From Aphis gossypii (lineage: Eukaryota; Arthropoda; Insecta; Hemiptera; Aphididae), in contig NC_065531.1 in NCBI RefSeq assembly GCF_020184175.1, positions 50,551,213-50,615,212 on the forward strand: 64,000 nucleotides of DNA. The letters are read 5' to 3'. The stretch's first letter is position 1; each line of letters starts with the position of its first letter. A model generated the notes under the pieces. That model was not told the DNA's origin and did not search any database. It saw only the letters and a list, made by a program, of their open reading frames with translations. The translations under genes and the position numbers were made by a program. Positions 1-11,885 of the stretch are shown here, piece by piece.

Positions 1-3000
1 TGTTTCGACTATCAATTTATATTTTTATCTTTCAGCTTAATATTCTTTTCAATAAAAATAGCTTGAAAATAATTTCTCTTTTTATTGCTTTTTTCGGAAA
101 ATATTCGGAAGAACGAAATCAATATAACCTTACTTATCCTAATATAATATCAGAATGTATCGAGTACTAGAATAATATATATTTTTTCAATAACATTTAA
201 TTTATAAATATACTGTGGTTTTCAATATATTTTACTATGATATTAAGTTTAAAATTTGCAAAGAATTTTCCAAATCGAACGAAGTTACTTCATAGTTTTT
301 TTTTTGCAAAATAATTGTTTAAAAATTTAATTTTCAATTACCAAATTGATATTGTAATAAGAAAATGGTTTAAAAAATTAAGTATAATTTATTGAAAATG
401 ACCTTGAAAAATATCTCGCCGTACAGCTTTTTATATTATAATAAAATAATAAAAATTTAAAATATAATTCTCTCGTCATAGATGGTTACACATTGAAACA
501 ACATATTTCTTGGCAGGCAGAACGTTGTTTCCAAAGTTTAAATGAATTGCAGAACTAAACAGCTGTCATTGTTTAAAATACGCATTAAATACGAGGATCA
601 ATATATCATAATATAAGAATCATGTTAAATTATCAATTTTACTTAAAACACACATGCTAGTAGATACAATATTTTTAAAATTAAATCAAATTAAAGTCAT
701 TATAAAGAAGCGCATCTCAGTAGCCGTTTTTTTTTAAGTTTAAACATATATAATATTTTAGCATATATTAGAATCAATGTAATTCTTATATAACATTATG
801 CAACTAAAAAATACTTTCTTGATTACTTTTATGAGATTATTATTATCAAAAACTTCACATTTCTTTGGTATAAATATGATAATAAGAAAATTTCGAAAAA
901 TTAAATTTAAATATAATTTAAAAAGTCTAAGTCTTTTCTTTATAATTCCTTAAGTGAATAATATTACATGAAACAATAATATAGCATATTAAAAACTATA
1001 AATATTAGGTTAGATTAACTTTGGATTTATAAAATAAGATATGTATACTCATATTAAACAGCATATATTATAAACAACAATAATATGGTATATCTATAGT
1101 ATATATTACCGTAAATTGAAAAAATTAAAAACTAGAAATCTTATATACAGAAAAAATATACTAATAGGACATAATAAGGTTAACTGAGAAAATAGTAAGA
1201 ACTAAAAATTCATGGTGAAGTTTTCCATTATTTATAACAATCGCCACTCTAAATGTACTCACAGCGTCAAAAAAAATATATATGTATAACCAATGATAAA
1301 TTAAATATTGTTCGCTGCTGTGTGTTTAATTTAATTTTGATGAGATGTTACTGTTTTGTCTGTTTTTCAAGTAGTGAATGTCTAGTTTGAAATCATTTTT
1401 GAAAAACTAATTTCCACTACCGCAAATGATCGCGTGACTTTTCTCGAACAATCCCACCCATCATCTGTTCTCAGTTCTAAATCAGTGCATATTACCGGAA
1501 TTTTCGTTTTCACAACACGAGCGTGGAATGCGAGTGAAATATGCACCACCACCGAATGTCCCGAAGTATCGATTTGCAACTATGTACTATTATACAGAGT
1601 CGAATATTTACGGACAGACAGAAAATTACCGACAGTAATAATGATAGTATATTATATCTGTATAAATATATACGAATCCGAATCAAATTATTTCTCATCA
1701 AAACCACAGCAACTCGTTCGGATCTCTCTGAGAATCTTGATGTCATAATAAAACTTGCTACGAAGAATGAAGATACCATGTAACTGAACTATGATCTCAA
1801 AATATAGAATTTTCGAGTCATGTTCATTTCATGCTATTTATATTATACACAATATATCAAGGTATTGTATAAATAAAATGTGCGTGGGTTCACCTACCAA
1901 ATTTTGTAATAAATACATTTCACTGGTATCCAGTACTTCTTACCTCACAATCGAATACATTCAAAGGTCGAAACGAAAACAATAGTCCATCCTACGAGAT
2001 GTATTATATTAGACACACAAAAGTAACTCGAAGAACCTTTCGAGTCCACGAAGGTGTAAAAATCGATGATTTAAAAGCTTATCTCCAGCCAAAATATCCC
2101 ATAGTCCACCGTGAAAGTGCTGACGTTACATTTATTTATAAACTTGCAAGTGGCCTAATTTATCGTTCCTCACTCATTGAAGTTATATAATAGAATATGA
2201 CAGTATACTCATTCAATATTTAATATAAGATGAGCCGTACCAACCGAGGTCCAAATAATCGATTGGATGGGAAATCAAATGAATAGAGAAGATCAAAATA
2301 CTGGACAAATATAATTTTTCATAATGTTAATGATTAAGTATCATTTAAAACAATCTATTCGTTTTAAAGTCAACTGCTAAGTAGATATTTGGCATCAACC
2401 TGCATTCACAAATTAATTTCGATATAAAATTATAACTTACCCGAAAAAATACGATTCTAATAATAAGAATGCCGTGAGAGTTGCATTTTTTCGTGTCAGT
2501 TGCATAATGGTGATGGCGTTGGAAACCGCGTGCAATAAGGTACTTTGTTTTTATTTAACCGCGACCTGTTATTATTAATCACTTAGGCAAATTTTCCGAC
2601 GAAACGAAAGAAGAAAAAAAGTTCCACAAATCCATTACGATATTATAATATACACAACGATCGATATTATTGAACTGTTGTACATTATTAAACCCTAGAG
2701 TAGACCAAACATAACTTTCGGAGGTATAGAGAACGGATATCCGAGACGATCGTTGCCATAGCCAGGAAAACATGATTGGTTTTTAGAAAAACCATTTCTC
2801 TTGGATCACGATCGTTTGAGCGATTTTCCATTAGTTTTATTTTTTTTTGTGCGATTTCGCGGACTCGATCACACATTATAATAACGTCTATGTTAACTTT
2901 AAACCATTTGGTGGTATTACCACCGTAACTATGTTAAGGTACACGTCACTCTGTTTTGAAGAAAAAAACCTTTTAATCTTATTAGACATTGCGGCGAGAC

Positions 3001-6000
3001 TGTAAAAATTAAATTATCATACAACCATTCGTATTTACCTTCGTGACGTTACGCATTTATATATTATAATATTAATGTATTATGTCTGTGATGTGTTTGA
3101 ACATCTTCTCACACTATTGCGAAAGTCGAAACTGACAACCGATCGTTAAATCTTGGGGACGTATTGAAAACGAACGCGTTTTATCACGACCCACTTCCGC
3201 GCTGCCGAACGGTCACCCAAGAGGAGGTGATCGATTCAACAATTGTCTCTCTTTCGTCGCCGATTATTCACGTGTCGCTTTGAAAGTAAAAATATATACG
3301 ACTAGGTATCCGATAATCGCTTATACGTATCAAAGTAACACGACAGCCGATCACTACACATTCAAAGTATATAATAATCATATCTGTGTTTCTACGCGTA
3401 TTAAACTTTTAATAATATAGGTATAGGTACACGTCAACTGTAGTTCACATCGCTTGTCGTAAAAATATGTGATGAAACAGTAATGAAATCAATTATTAAA
3501 TGAAGAGGGTCATTGTTGTGAGATGATTCGCATTCAAAACGCGAGATTATAGAAAATACCATTGTCCGTTCCGTAACTTTTCTCGTTTCATTCAATTCGA
3601 TACGATGAATAAAATTAAACGGTTTGTGTAGAATGTGCTTTCATAACTTCGTAAAATAACCCTTGTTTTATTTTCCAGTACATTTCATTCCAGCTGGTGT
3701 AATATCTAAAGACTAATATAATGAATAATAGCATGAAAAACGCTTATCAGAGAATGTTAATAGTTAGTCCGTGAAACTGCAGCTAAAACCGTAAACGATG
3801 ATTCGAATATGACAATCGAAAAATAAAAAAATGAATGTGTGCATAAAAAAAGGAACATATTATATTATTATAGGTAATTACGAACTATAGTATAAAAACA
3901 TATTCTCGTCTTTACCGCACAATTGTGCACTAATTGTCGTTGATCGGTCATTACTCGTGAGGCATTATACGGTAGTATACTCTACAGCAGATATTTTAAT
4001 TTGTAAAGTAAATTTAGATTCTTATCTTAATTAGTTCTTAAATTCTGAAATAATATTATATTGATTTATTAAAATGTCTATTTTGTGAGTTGAGACTGTT
4101 TGCCTTGGTGCAATGAATTAGTTTTTACAGTACTATAATATATACGAAGTGCTTTTACACAGCACGAACCAAAACATTTACCTTTCTCTGAAAATACAAT
4201 TTAAATTAATGGAGGTAAATCAGAAAATTCTCTTCACTGGTTTAATTAAAGTCAAGCTAGAGAAACAATTTCCTAATGAAATTAAGGGGTTATGTTAAAA
4301 TGATTATTAACATTCCGTTTGTCCCGTTAATAATTATGGCAAATATTTAATTGATAATTTTGGATAAATGTATTTCAAAATTGTTTTATTTAATTAACAC
4401 ATAAATGTATAACAAGCATTAATATACATATATATATATATATGTCGTTGGTCATTTATTTTATATACATTTTATACTTAATTTAAAGGCTGACAAACAG
4501 TACATTTCAATGAACTAATATCGATCGTTTATTATTTCAAAGTAGATTTCTATTTGTTTGAAAATGCCACTTGCATTTATTAACACAAATTCTCTGCCTT
4601 CTGATATATCCCAATAGTTAATTTATTATAGAAAAAATATATTCTAGATGAATCATTACTAAAAAAAAAGTTAAATCACTCTAAATAGGTATATATCATA
4701 GTGAATTAAATAACAAACGCTGTTCGGTGCAGAACTTTTGGGTGATAATTTTTTTCATACATGGTACTGATTTACGGTCAACAAAGTTAACGGACATGCT
4801 AAGTGCTTCTAGACAAAAGTTTATAATGAAATTCATGATAGTAAAAAGGTTAAGTGGCGGCAGTAGTCATCGCATATTTTGAACTGACATCGAAACTCCT
4901 ACACTACTCCCATCTACCACCCATAATCATTCATTATCGCACACACTTGTATTACACGTCTACACTGGAAACAAATTGCAGAGCTCGTAAATCTTATGTA
5001 CATCCTCAAAACAACTGTTTTAACGCGTGCTTGCCATCCTATTATAGTTGTCGAACGGGGATTTTAAAAAATAGAGTATTGTTCCTGTTGTTTGTAAATT
5101 ACTCGAACGCATACCTGTCTTATCGCACTCTCATCCAAAACGACGTGTATAAATGAAAAATTAATAAAATACCAAGGAAAGCGCTGAAATGCTATAAAAT
5201 ATATATCATCATTTGTTGTCGTTCGGTATAAATCCGTTGATTTAACGTACTTCTGCGTCGAGTAGCAGCAACAACGCAACGATTTGTCAAGGAACACGAT
5301 AGATCGATAGAATAATACATTATAGCAGTAGGTATTTGACGACATCCATAACATATATACGCGGAATATATAATATACATCCGGACCCCGCGTTTAATAT
5401 CGATTCGAATATTCTGATCCTGAAAACTGTCGAACCGAGAGTAAAAGTAGTCGAAAAATAAAAAGAGCGGTACACGGCTCTCGTCATCTTGTCTCGACGT
5501 TTTAATAATATAATATATTATTATATAAACGCAATACACAGTCACGTGATCTCGCGAAAATACATCGGGTCGATCTGGGGGTTTAGAAGGGTTCCGATCC
5601 GTGACATTGACCATTTGACATGTCGTATGGAAGATAAAATATAAAAATAGCCCTATCTTAACGTAGTAGACTGACGTGATCTGTATGCGATAAAACGAGT
5701 GTACGGCGCATATGCATCAGTCAAAACTAGGTACAGTCCATCATCCCTCTTTCATGAGGGCACCACGGTGGGTTTTATATGGACCGAACAAGCCCCAGTG
5801 ATGGATCTGTTTTTTTTTATAATAGTGGAGGGGGGTAGCCACACGTGTGACCTACATCCCGCCGATGATGTGCACGCGATCTTGACCGGTACACGACGAC
5901 TATTATAGTTGACCCGATCCCAAAAACGTAGCATTAATAGTGTGTGTATATATATTATAATATACGGTAATGTGTGTAGTACAGGTGACTAATGAGAGTG

Positions 6001-7970
6001 AAACTCTGCACCAACTCGGAATAATACTCGGGCACATATCCACATACATTACATAGATAGTATATAAAATATATCTTACACGTGGTAGTGATCGATGGGA
6101 GCCGTAACGGATGTGTCCAATTTATTTGGCTCTTGGTGTCACCGTGGTGGATTTTAAGAAAAGAACAGAACAAAACGTTGTGAATTTGTTTTTTCCTCCG
6201 GAAGTTTTAGCATAATATGTTACAAAATTACAAAATGACCACTCTCGTCAAGGGGAATATTTTTTCCATAACGTTGTCCAAACAATAATTCATGTGTGCG
6301 TCACGTTTACTACAAAACGTCCCACGGGGAAATTTTCGGAAAATTATTACAACACGGCTCAGCATGGAAATTGTGCACATGACCCGTGTGTATATATAAT
6401 ATATAATATTATACAGAATGACGTTACTCTGTTACTGTGTACCGACCATATGTGAATGTGTCGTTATTACACGGACGACGTGTGCGGTAAAGTTTATTGC
6501 AGTGTGCATACGAATAATGTAACTTCTGTTATAACTTATAATAATTATAACAAGACACCGTTGCATCACATTATAACGTAAAAAATCGTCCGTTTGATCA
6601 AAAATTCGTTTTTTTTTTTTTTTGCAACCAGTATTATAAAGTTATCATATATTTTACCCGCCTTATATTTCGAGCGCATTTTATATTGAGTTCAATGTCA
6701 AGATGTTCCTAAATTTAGAAAATATCTATCTTTAAAATGCTATAAAAATATAGGTCGAACAAAAATAAATCGGCTTTTATACACGTATATTTTTTATTAT
6801 TTAACATTTCATAAAATAAACATATTTATTTTTGAAAGAAAAAATATTATTCAGACTTAAAAGATTTAATCATGTCTTTATATAATGTAAATATCTAAGA
6901 TTGTCTAAATAAAAAAAAAAAAAAAACTGTTCCAGTAAATAGTTCAGTTTTCAATACAATTTAATATAATTTAAAATTATCCAATTAAATTTACTAAGAA
7001 AAAAAAACCATTTCGTTTTTATTAAAACATGAAATATTGAACTATGTATTTATTTATTTACTTAATTGTTATAAATAATAAACTTAAGCAATTTTTACAA
7101 TTACTGCCTATACTATAAAAATATAATAATAATTACTGCGGATTTAAGGACTTTTTATACTTTTTTTGATAAACAAAATTTGATTGATTTATTTCTTTAT
7201 AATTTATTATTATTATTTTTATTCTTATCTATAAACTGTATACCTTGTACATTCTATAACTAACGCTTTAGATCAATCTTCGTAATTATTTACTGCCGTT
7301 TATAAATTATTATTACATTTGAAAATGCATTCTTCAAACAGAAAACGTAACACTTTATTTTTCTCGTATTACTCATTAAATTCAATGTGTAAAAACTCTC
7401 TTACGACCTTGACTTTTTTTAGGTACCTCATTTTAGCATTTTCTCTTATCTCCTAACTTACGATCAAACAAAGGTCAGTTAGGTAATAAAATAAAAACTA
7501 ACAGAAATTGCATTCAACGTAAGTACACTCCATTAGGATTTAAGAACATAATAACAATTGTACGGAAAACTGAAGGACATGTAAAACGTTAAAAAAAGTT
7601 TGTTTTAATAATGAATTTTAACAAAAATCAGAGCATTAGAAAATCTCATATGGATCAATTACTTCAATTTTCATGGTCAAAATTCTTTAAAGTGGTCCAC
7701 ATAAGTCATTATCTAGATTGTCTTTGTATTATATAGTATGCTAAATTTTCGAGAAAGTAATGCGAACATGGTCCCATTATCACATTTTGTATTTGAACAT
7801 GGAAAATAATACTAAAATATAATCAGTAATTAATATAATTATACAGTTACGTATATTAAAATATATTGTACTGTCAAAATTTTTGTAAAATTCTAGTCAA
7901 CTTGAGGATCATGAATGAGAACCATATTACATGTGTGTAAAATTAATAGATTATATTTTTCGAATATTAG
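1..7970. other. AT-rich intergenic DNA, no gene recognised
   Basis: No open frame here resembles a known family, and the longest ones (for example 5192-5614 minus, 1434-1748 plus) are low-complexity Tyr/Ile-rich translations without plausible splice context. The stretch from about 5190 to 6560 is less AT-rich and richer in CpG than its surroundings, so it may hold the promoter or a non-coding first exon of a gene outside the window; nothing in it decides this. Short AT runs and poly-A/T tracts are frequent. Confidence 0.5.
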
Positions 7971-8610
7971 TAGGGCTCGGATTTTAAAGCATAATAAGTG
8001 ACTAAAAAAGCAAAAAAAAGCATGACCAAAAATTTGCATGAACTAGTTATAAAAATGAATAAAAAAAATTTTAATTAAAAAAAGAATTAACTACCGTGTA
8101 TTTCTTTAGATTTGCAGTAGTGAAACTGACTCTATTGTCCGACAGCTAGAATGTTTTTATACATAGAAAACGAACTCTCTACATCCACTGAAGTTATCGG
8201 TGCATACCTCATACAAGAGGTTTCAAATTTAAACACTAAATCTTAATTTTTTAAATGATTAATATCGATGTTATAGGCATACTGACCGTATATTGGTACT
8301 GCATATTATATAGATCAATAATCTATATTTTAATATATTTAATAAACAAGCTGATAACGAAAACAATAATAATTCAATATCCTCATTCTGGGTTTTTACA
8401 TTTCTTATTAATTTTTTTTTATTACAATAACATAATAAACATTTAAAAATCCATAGCTGAAATAAATGAAATAAAAAGCATTTACATAAAAAAAGCAAAA
8501 ATAAATTGGTTTATTTGGAATAAGAATGACGTGAAACGAAATTATGTATACAAATTAGATTTCTATGTTATATATAAAAGAGAAGCATATGCTTTAAGAT
8601 CCGAGCCCTA
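7971..8610 (-). mobile_element. Internally deleted hAT-type DNA transposon, copy 1
   Basis: The element is 640 bp long. It starts TAGGGCTCGGATTTTAAAGC and ends with the near-perfect inverted copy ...GATCCGAGCCCTA. The flanks AATATTAG and AATATTGA look like a worn 8-bp target duplication, as expected for hAT. On the minus strand, about 8245 to 8070 encodes the decayed C-terminal dimerisation region of a hAT transposase, with the string ITSVDVESSFSMYKNIL followed after one frameshift by SDNRVSFTTANLKKY. It therefore derives from an autonomous element by internal deletion rather than being an unrelated MITE. A sister copy lies at 45134-45829. Confidence 0.8.
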
Positions 8611-9841
8611 AATATTGACAATTAAATTAGTTTATAATATGTTTTTTGTCGTTTAAAATGACTTCACATAATATCACATAATATACTTATATATGTTATA
8701 ATTGAAATTTTAAAACCTTATATAAACTCATGATGTTATTAAACAAAACTAGAATAAATTATAAATTACAATTGTAGAGGCGACCTAGTACGAAGAACTT
8801 GTGAATAATGTACATATAGCCATATAGGTGACTGATATGCGTCTAACCTTGACGCAACGGCGCCGCCCTGACAAATCCTCGGGGAACAGGTGACGCAGGA
8901 TGGAAGTGAAGAGACTCACAAATGTACATATTATAGAATTTTACAGATTTGTTTTTCCAGGATATAGTAGCACTGCATAATACTTTTCTGTGAAAAATGG
9001 TTTTCGAATGGCGATGACCACCTTTTCCTCGCATTGACTAACACGGAAATTGTCGTGGTTCCCCGTTTGCGAACATTTTTCAATCTTAACGGAATCATAT
9101 TGATAATCGGATAGTACGTTACATATTCTAGCACGAAAAAGTTCACCTTAAGCACGACTCTAAAATTGACAACAAATAACAAAATCTAGTTGTTGACAAC
9201 GTATTTGTATTAAACCACCTATACATGCTATAATTAAAATACTATTTAATGAAATTAAAAAGTTTCTGACTAAGTTTCAACAAGGGATAACAAAGCTACA
9301 CGTTGCTTTCTATTAATGCTGAAATGTCAACGGGCAGAGCCTCTAGAATAATATGTTTGTGTCGGGGACTGAAAACTTTGATTAAGGTATTGAGCGATTA
9401 ATACATTTACTGTTCTCAAAATATGCAAACACAATAAAATACAATTTAGTAATTACGAGTAATTATAATCAAATTTTAATGTCAAACCATTTCTAATTAT
9501 TAAAAAAATTTAAACATTTTTAAATACTATTACATAAAATAGGTTTGAATATAATATACTCGTATATTGTAATACAACAATGTTAAAATTGCATCTTTTA
9601 CTTATCATTTTGAGGTTACATTTGCCTACAGCAAATACTACAGTCTTGATTTATTTATATCACAGTCCAAACCTTTATCATTGTATCAACATTCAATTAT
9701 TATTATTCTATGAAGGACTTTAATAATAATAATATAGGTAAAATAAAGTGTATAATACTCCTCTTTACAATAGATGTCTAGTGAATCACAGAAATGGATG
9801 TGTTAAAATTAAATGCTTTAATGATATATCATTTTATACAA
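8611..9841. other. Intergenic, no gene recognised
   Basis: A subsegment at about 8825-9180 is clearly less AT-rich than its flanks and has two overlapping minus-strand open frames of 63 and 83 codons. Neither resembles a family I know, and neither has convincing splice partners. The remainder is AT-rich. Confidence 0.4.
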
Positions 9842-10800
9842 AAAACCGATTCTGAGTGAAAACGGTCTATCAGCCTGCAGTATAACTTAGTATATTTCAT
9901 AATGTATTTTACTATTAGTATAACGGTAGGTGGATTGTATTTTTGTGAAAAAATTACATGTATTATATTATTAATATTTATATATTATTATTAACTTTTG
10001 GATCATTACCACCTTACTGCAAAACAGTATGAAACGATTTATGATAAAATCTTAAAATAAATCTACACATTTTGAAAATATCATTATGATTTATAAAAAT
10101 TTATAATATACAAAAATATGTTTATGAAAATGTTTTTGAATTGTAACATAATAACTAACATTGTTTGAACAGAAATAGTTATAATATGAGTAAATATCAA
10201 ATGTCGTAAAAATTTAAACTTAAAATTCCCATAAAAAATATAATTGATTTTCCGATCTTTTTTTTATAATACAGGTTTAAAAACCAGAATCTTGTATAAA
10301 ACTTTCAAATGTTATAAATTAATGTTATTAATTTTTAACTACAAAATAATTTTTTATTTTCCAATTATAACGAAATTCATTAAAAATTTAACTTCAAACG
10401 CTCGTATTTTTTTTTTTTATATATAATATATAATATATATAAATTTATGGTCAACTTTTTTTTTTAATTTTTATTATTGACAACTTATGAATAAAAATAC
10501 TTCTATAAAATATTCAATTTTATTGACAGTTTGTGATTTTTGAATAAAAATAATTTTCATCTAACACTGATTAGACGTAAACATTTTCGTTTTTTAAATT
10601 GTTTTTCCTTCCCCGAGCATTATAAAAAATACTATAGATTTTTACTTTTGACTCAAAATTCAAAACTAGATCCAATTTTTTACCATAAACCATTCCCAAA
10701 ACTTAAAATTGAAACATTTTAACCTCCCTGAAAGATAACACAAACATAAAAATACATATGATTGTAAAATCGATACATTCACTCTACTCAGGATCTAAAA
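9842..10800. repeat. Interspersed repeat with GATTCTGAG-type inverted ends
   Basis: The left edge reads AAAACCGATTCTGAGTGAAA. The right edge reads TTCACTCTACTCAGGATCTA, which reverse-complements to TAGATCCTGAGTAGAGTGAA, an imperfect inverted match. The inner right side (ATGATTGTAAAATCGATACA) recurs in diverged form near 56175 next to another AGGATCTAAAA end. I recall this end sequence as a common aphid dispersed repeat; its superfamily is not clear from the sequence. Exact borders are approximate, and the interior is AT-rich with no coding capacity. Confidence 0.45.
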
Positions 10801-11357
10801 AATATATGTATACGCAGGTAAAAATGACAAAGATGTGCAGACAAAGTTATATAGAACACGGAACACTACATGCAACCAAACAATTACAGCTGTCGTTTTA
10901 AGTCTACTGTGTTTAGTTTAATTTGTTAGAGAAACTATATATTTTTTTATATCTAAGTACATTTCATTTACCGTCAGGTAAGAACAATCCATCATAACTT
11001 TGATAAATAAGTATAGTATTGTTTGGAATTTGTTCAGCATTGCATTAAAAATGGATCTAAATTATTTGAAAAAATAAATTTATTTTCCTTTTATAATATA
11101 ATACAGAGTAACTTATTTTTATCAAACAACACTCATTATTTCATAAACTATTAATTTTTTTGAAAATATTTTTTTTCACATAATTGCTAGTCAATATAAA
11201 ACAACATTTTTAAAAAAAATAATAAAATTTTTAATACTTCCTCGTTATAATTTTTTTATTTTTTTGAATAACATACATTTTTGATTTTATATTCTGAAGC
11301 TGAATATTTTTTCGGTATATTTTGGTTCATAAAAATCGAAATTCTGAGAAGTAATTT
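10801..11357. other. Intergenic, nothing recognised
   Basis: This is AT-rich DNA between the dispersed repeat and the LINE fragment. I see no coding or structural signal. Confidence 0.4.
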
Positions 11358-11885
11358 ATGAATTATAAGTATTTGAAGGATATAAAGTGCAGAATAGCAC
11401 AAGCAAAACAAGCGTTTTACAAAAAAAAGCACCTTTTCACAGCAAACACTGTCAGCCTTAAGACAAGAAAAACTCTGATTAAAAGTTTTGTATGGAGTAT
11501 AGCACTATATGGAGCAAAAACATGGACAATACTCAAAGTAGAAAGAAGAAAAATTGAAGCGTTGGAAACATGATGCTGGAGAAGAACACTGAAAATTCCC
11601 TGGACAGATAGAGATAAAAATGAAGAAGTATTCCAAAAAATGAACGAACGAAAAGTAATATGGAAAACAATCAGGGAAAGGAGAAAAAAATAGATTGGAC
11701 ATATTATAAAAAACAATAAGTGGATAACAACAATAATAGAAAGAAAGATAGATGGAAAAGCCGGAAGAGGTAGACCAAGAACACCATTTATGAAACAAAT
11801 TATAGAAGATATTGGAAAAACTAATTACAAAAAATTAAAAATAGCAGTTATGGATAGAGACCAATAGCAAATATTAAATATATAG
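11358..11885 (+). pseudogene. 3' end of a non-LTR (LINE) reverse-transcriptase ORF, decayed
   Basis: One frame runs for about 175 codons with the typical C-terminal sequence of insect LINE polymerases. It has YKYL, then IKCRIAQAKQAF, then KTLIKSFVWSIALYGAKTWT, then CWRRTLKIPWTDRDKNEEVF, then IGHIIK and GKAGRGRPRTPF. The frame is unbroken by indels but is interrupted by TGA at 11571, TAG at 11691 and TAG at 11865. The residues normally found between YLG and EIK are missing, so a short deletion lies near the left edge, and upstream RT catalytic motifs are absent. An A-rich tract follows at about 11888, as expected for a LINE 3' end. It is a 5'-truncated dead copy; the clade is not resolved. Confidence 0.8.

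Noticed and set aside
5192..5614. 140-codon minus-strand open frame
   Set aside because: It has no recognisable domain, low-complexity Tyr/Ile/Ser content, no convincing splice context, and overlaps another equally long chance frame in a GC-raised block.
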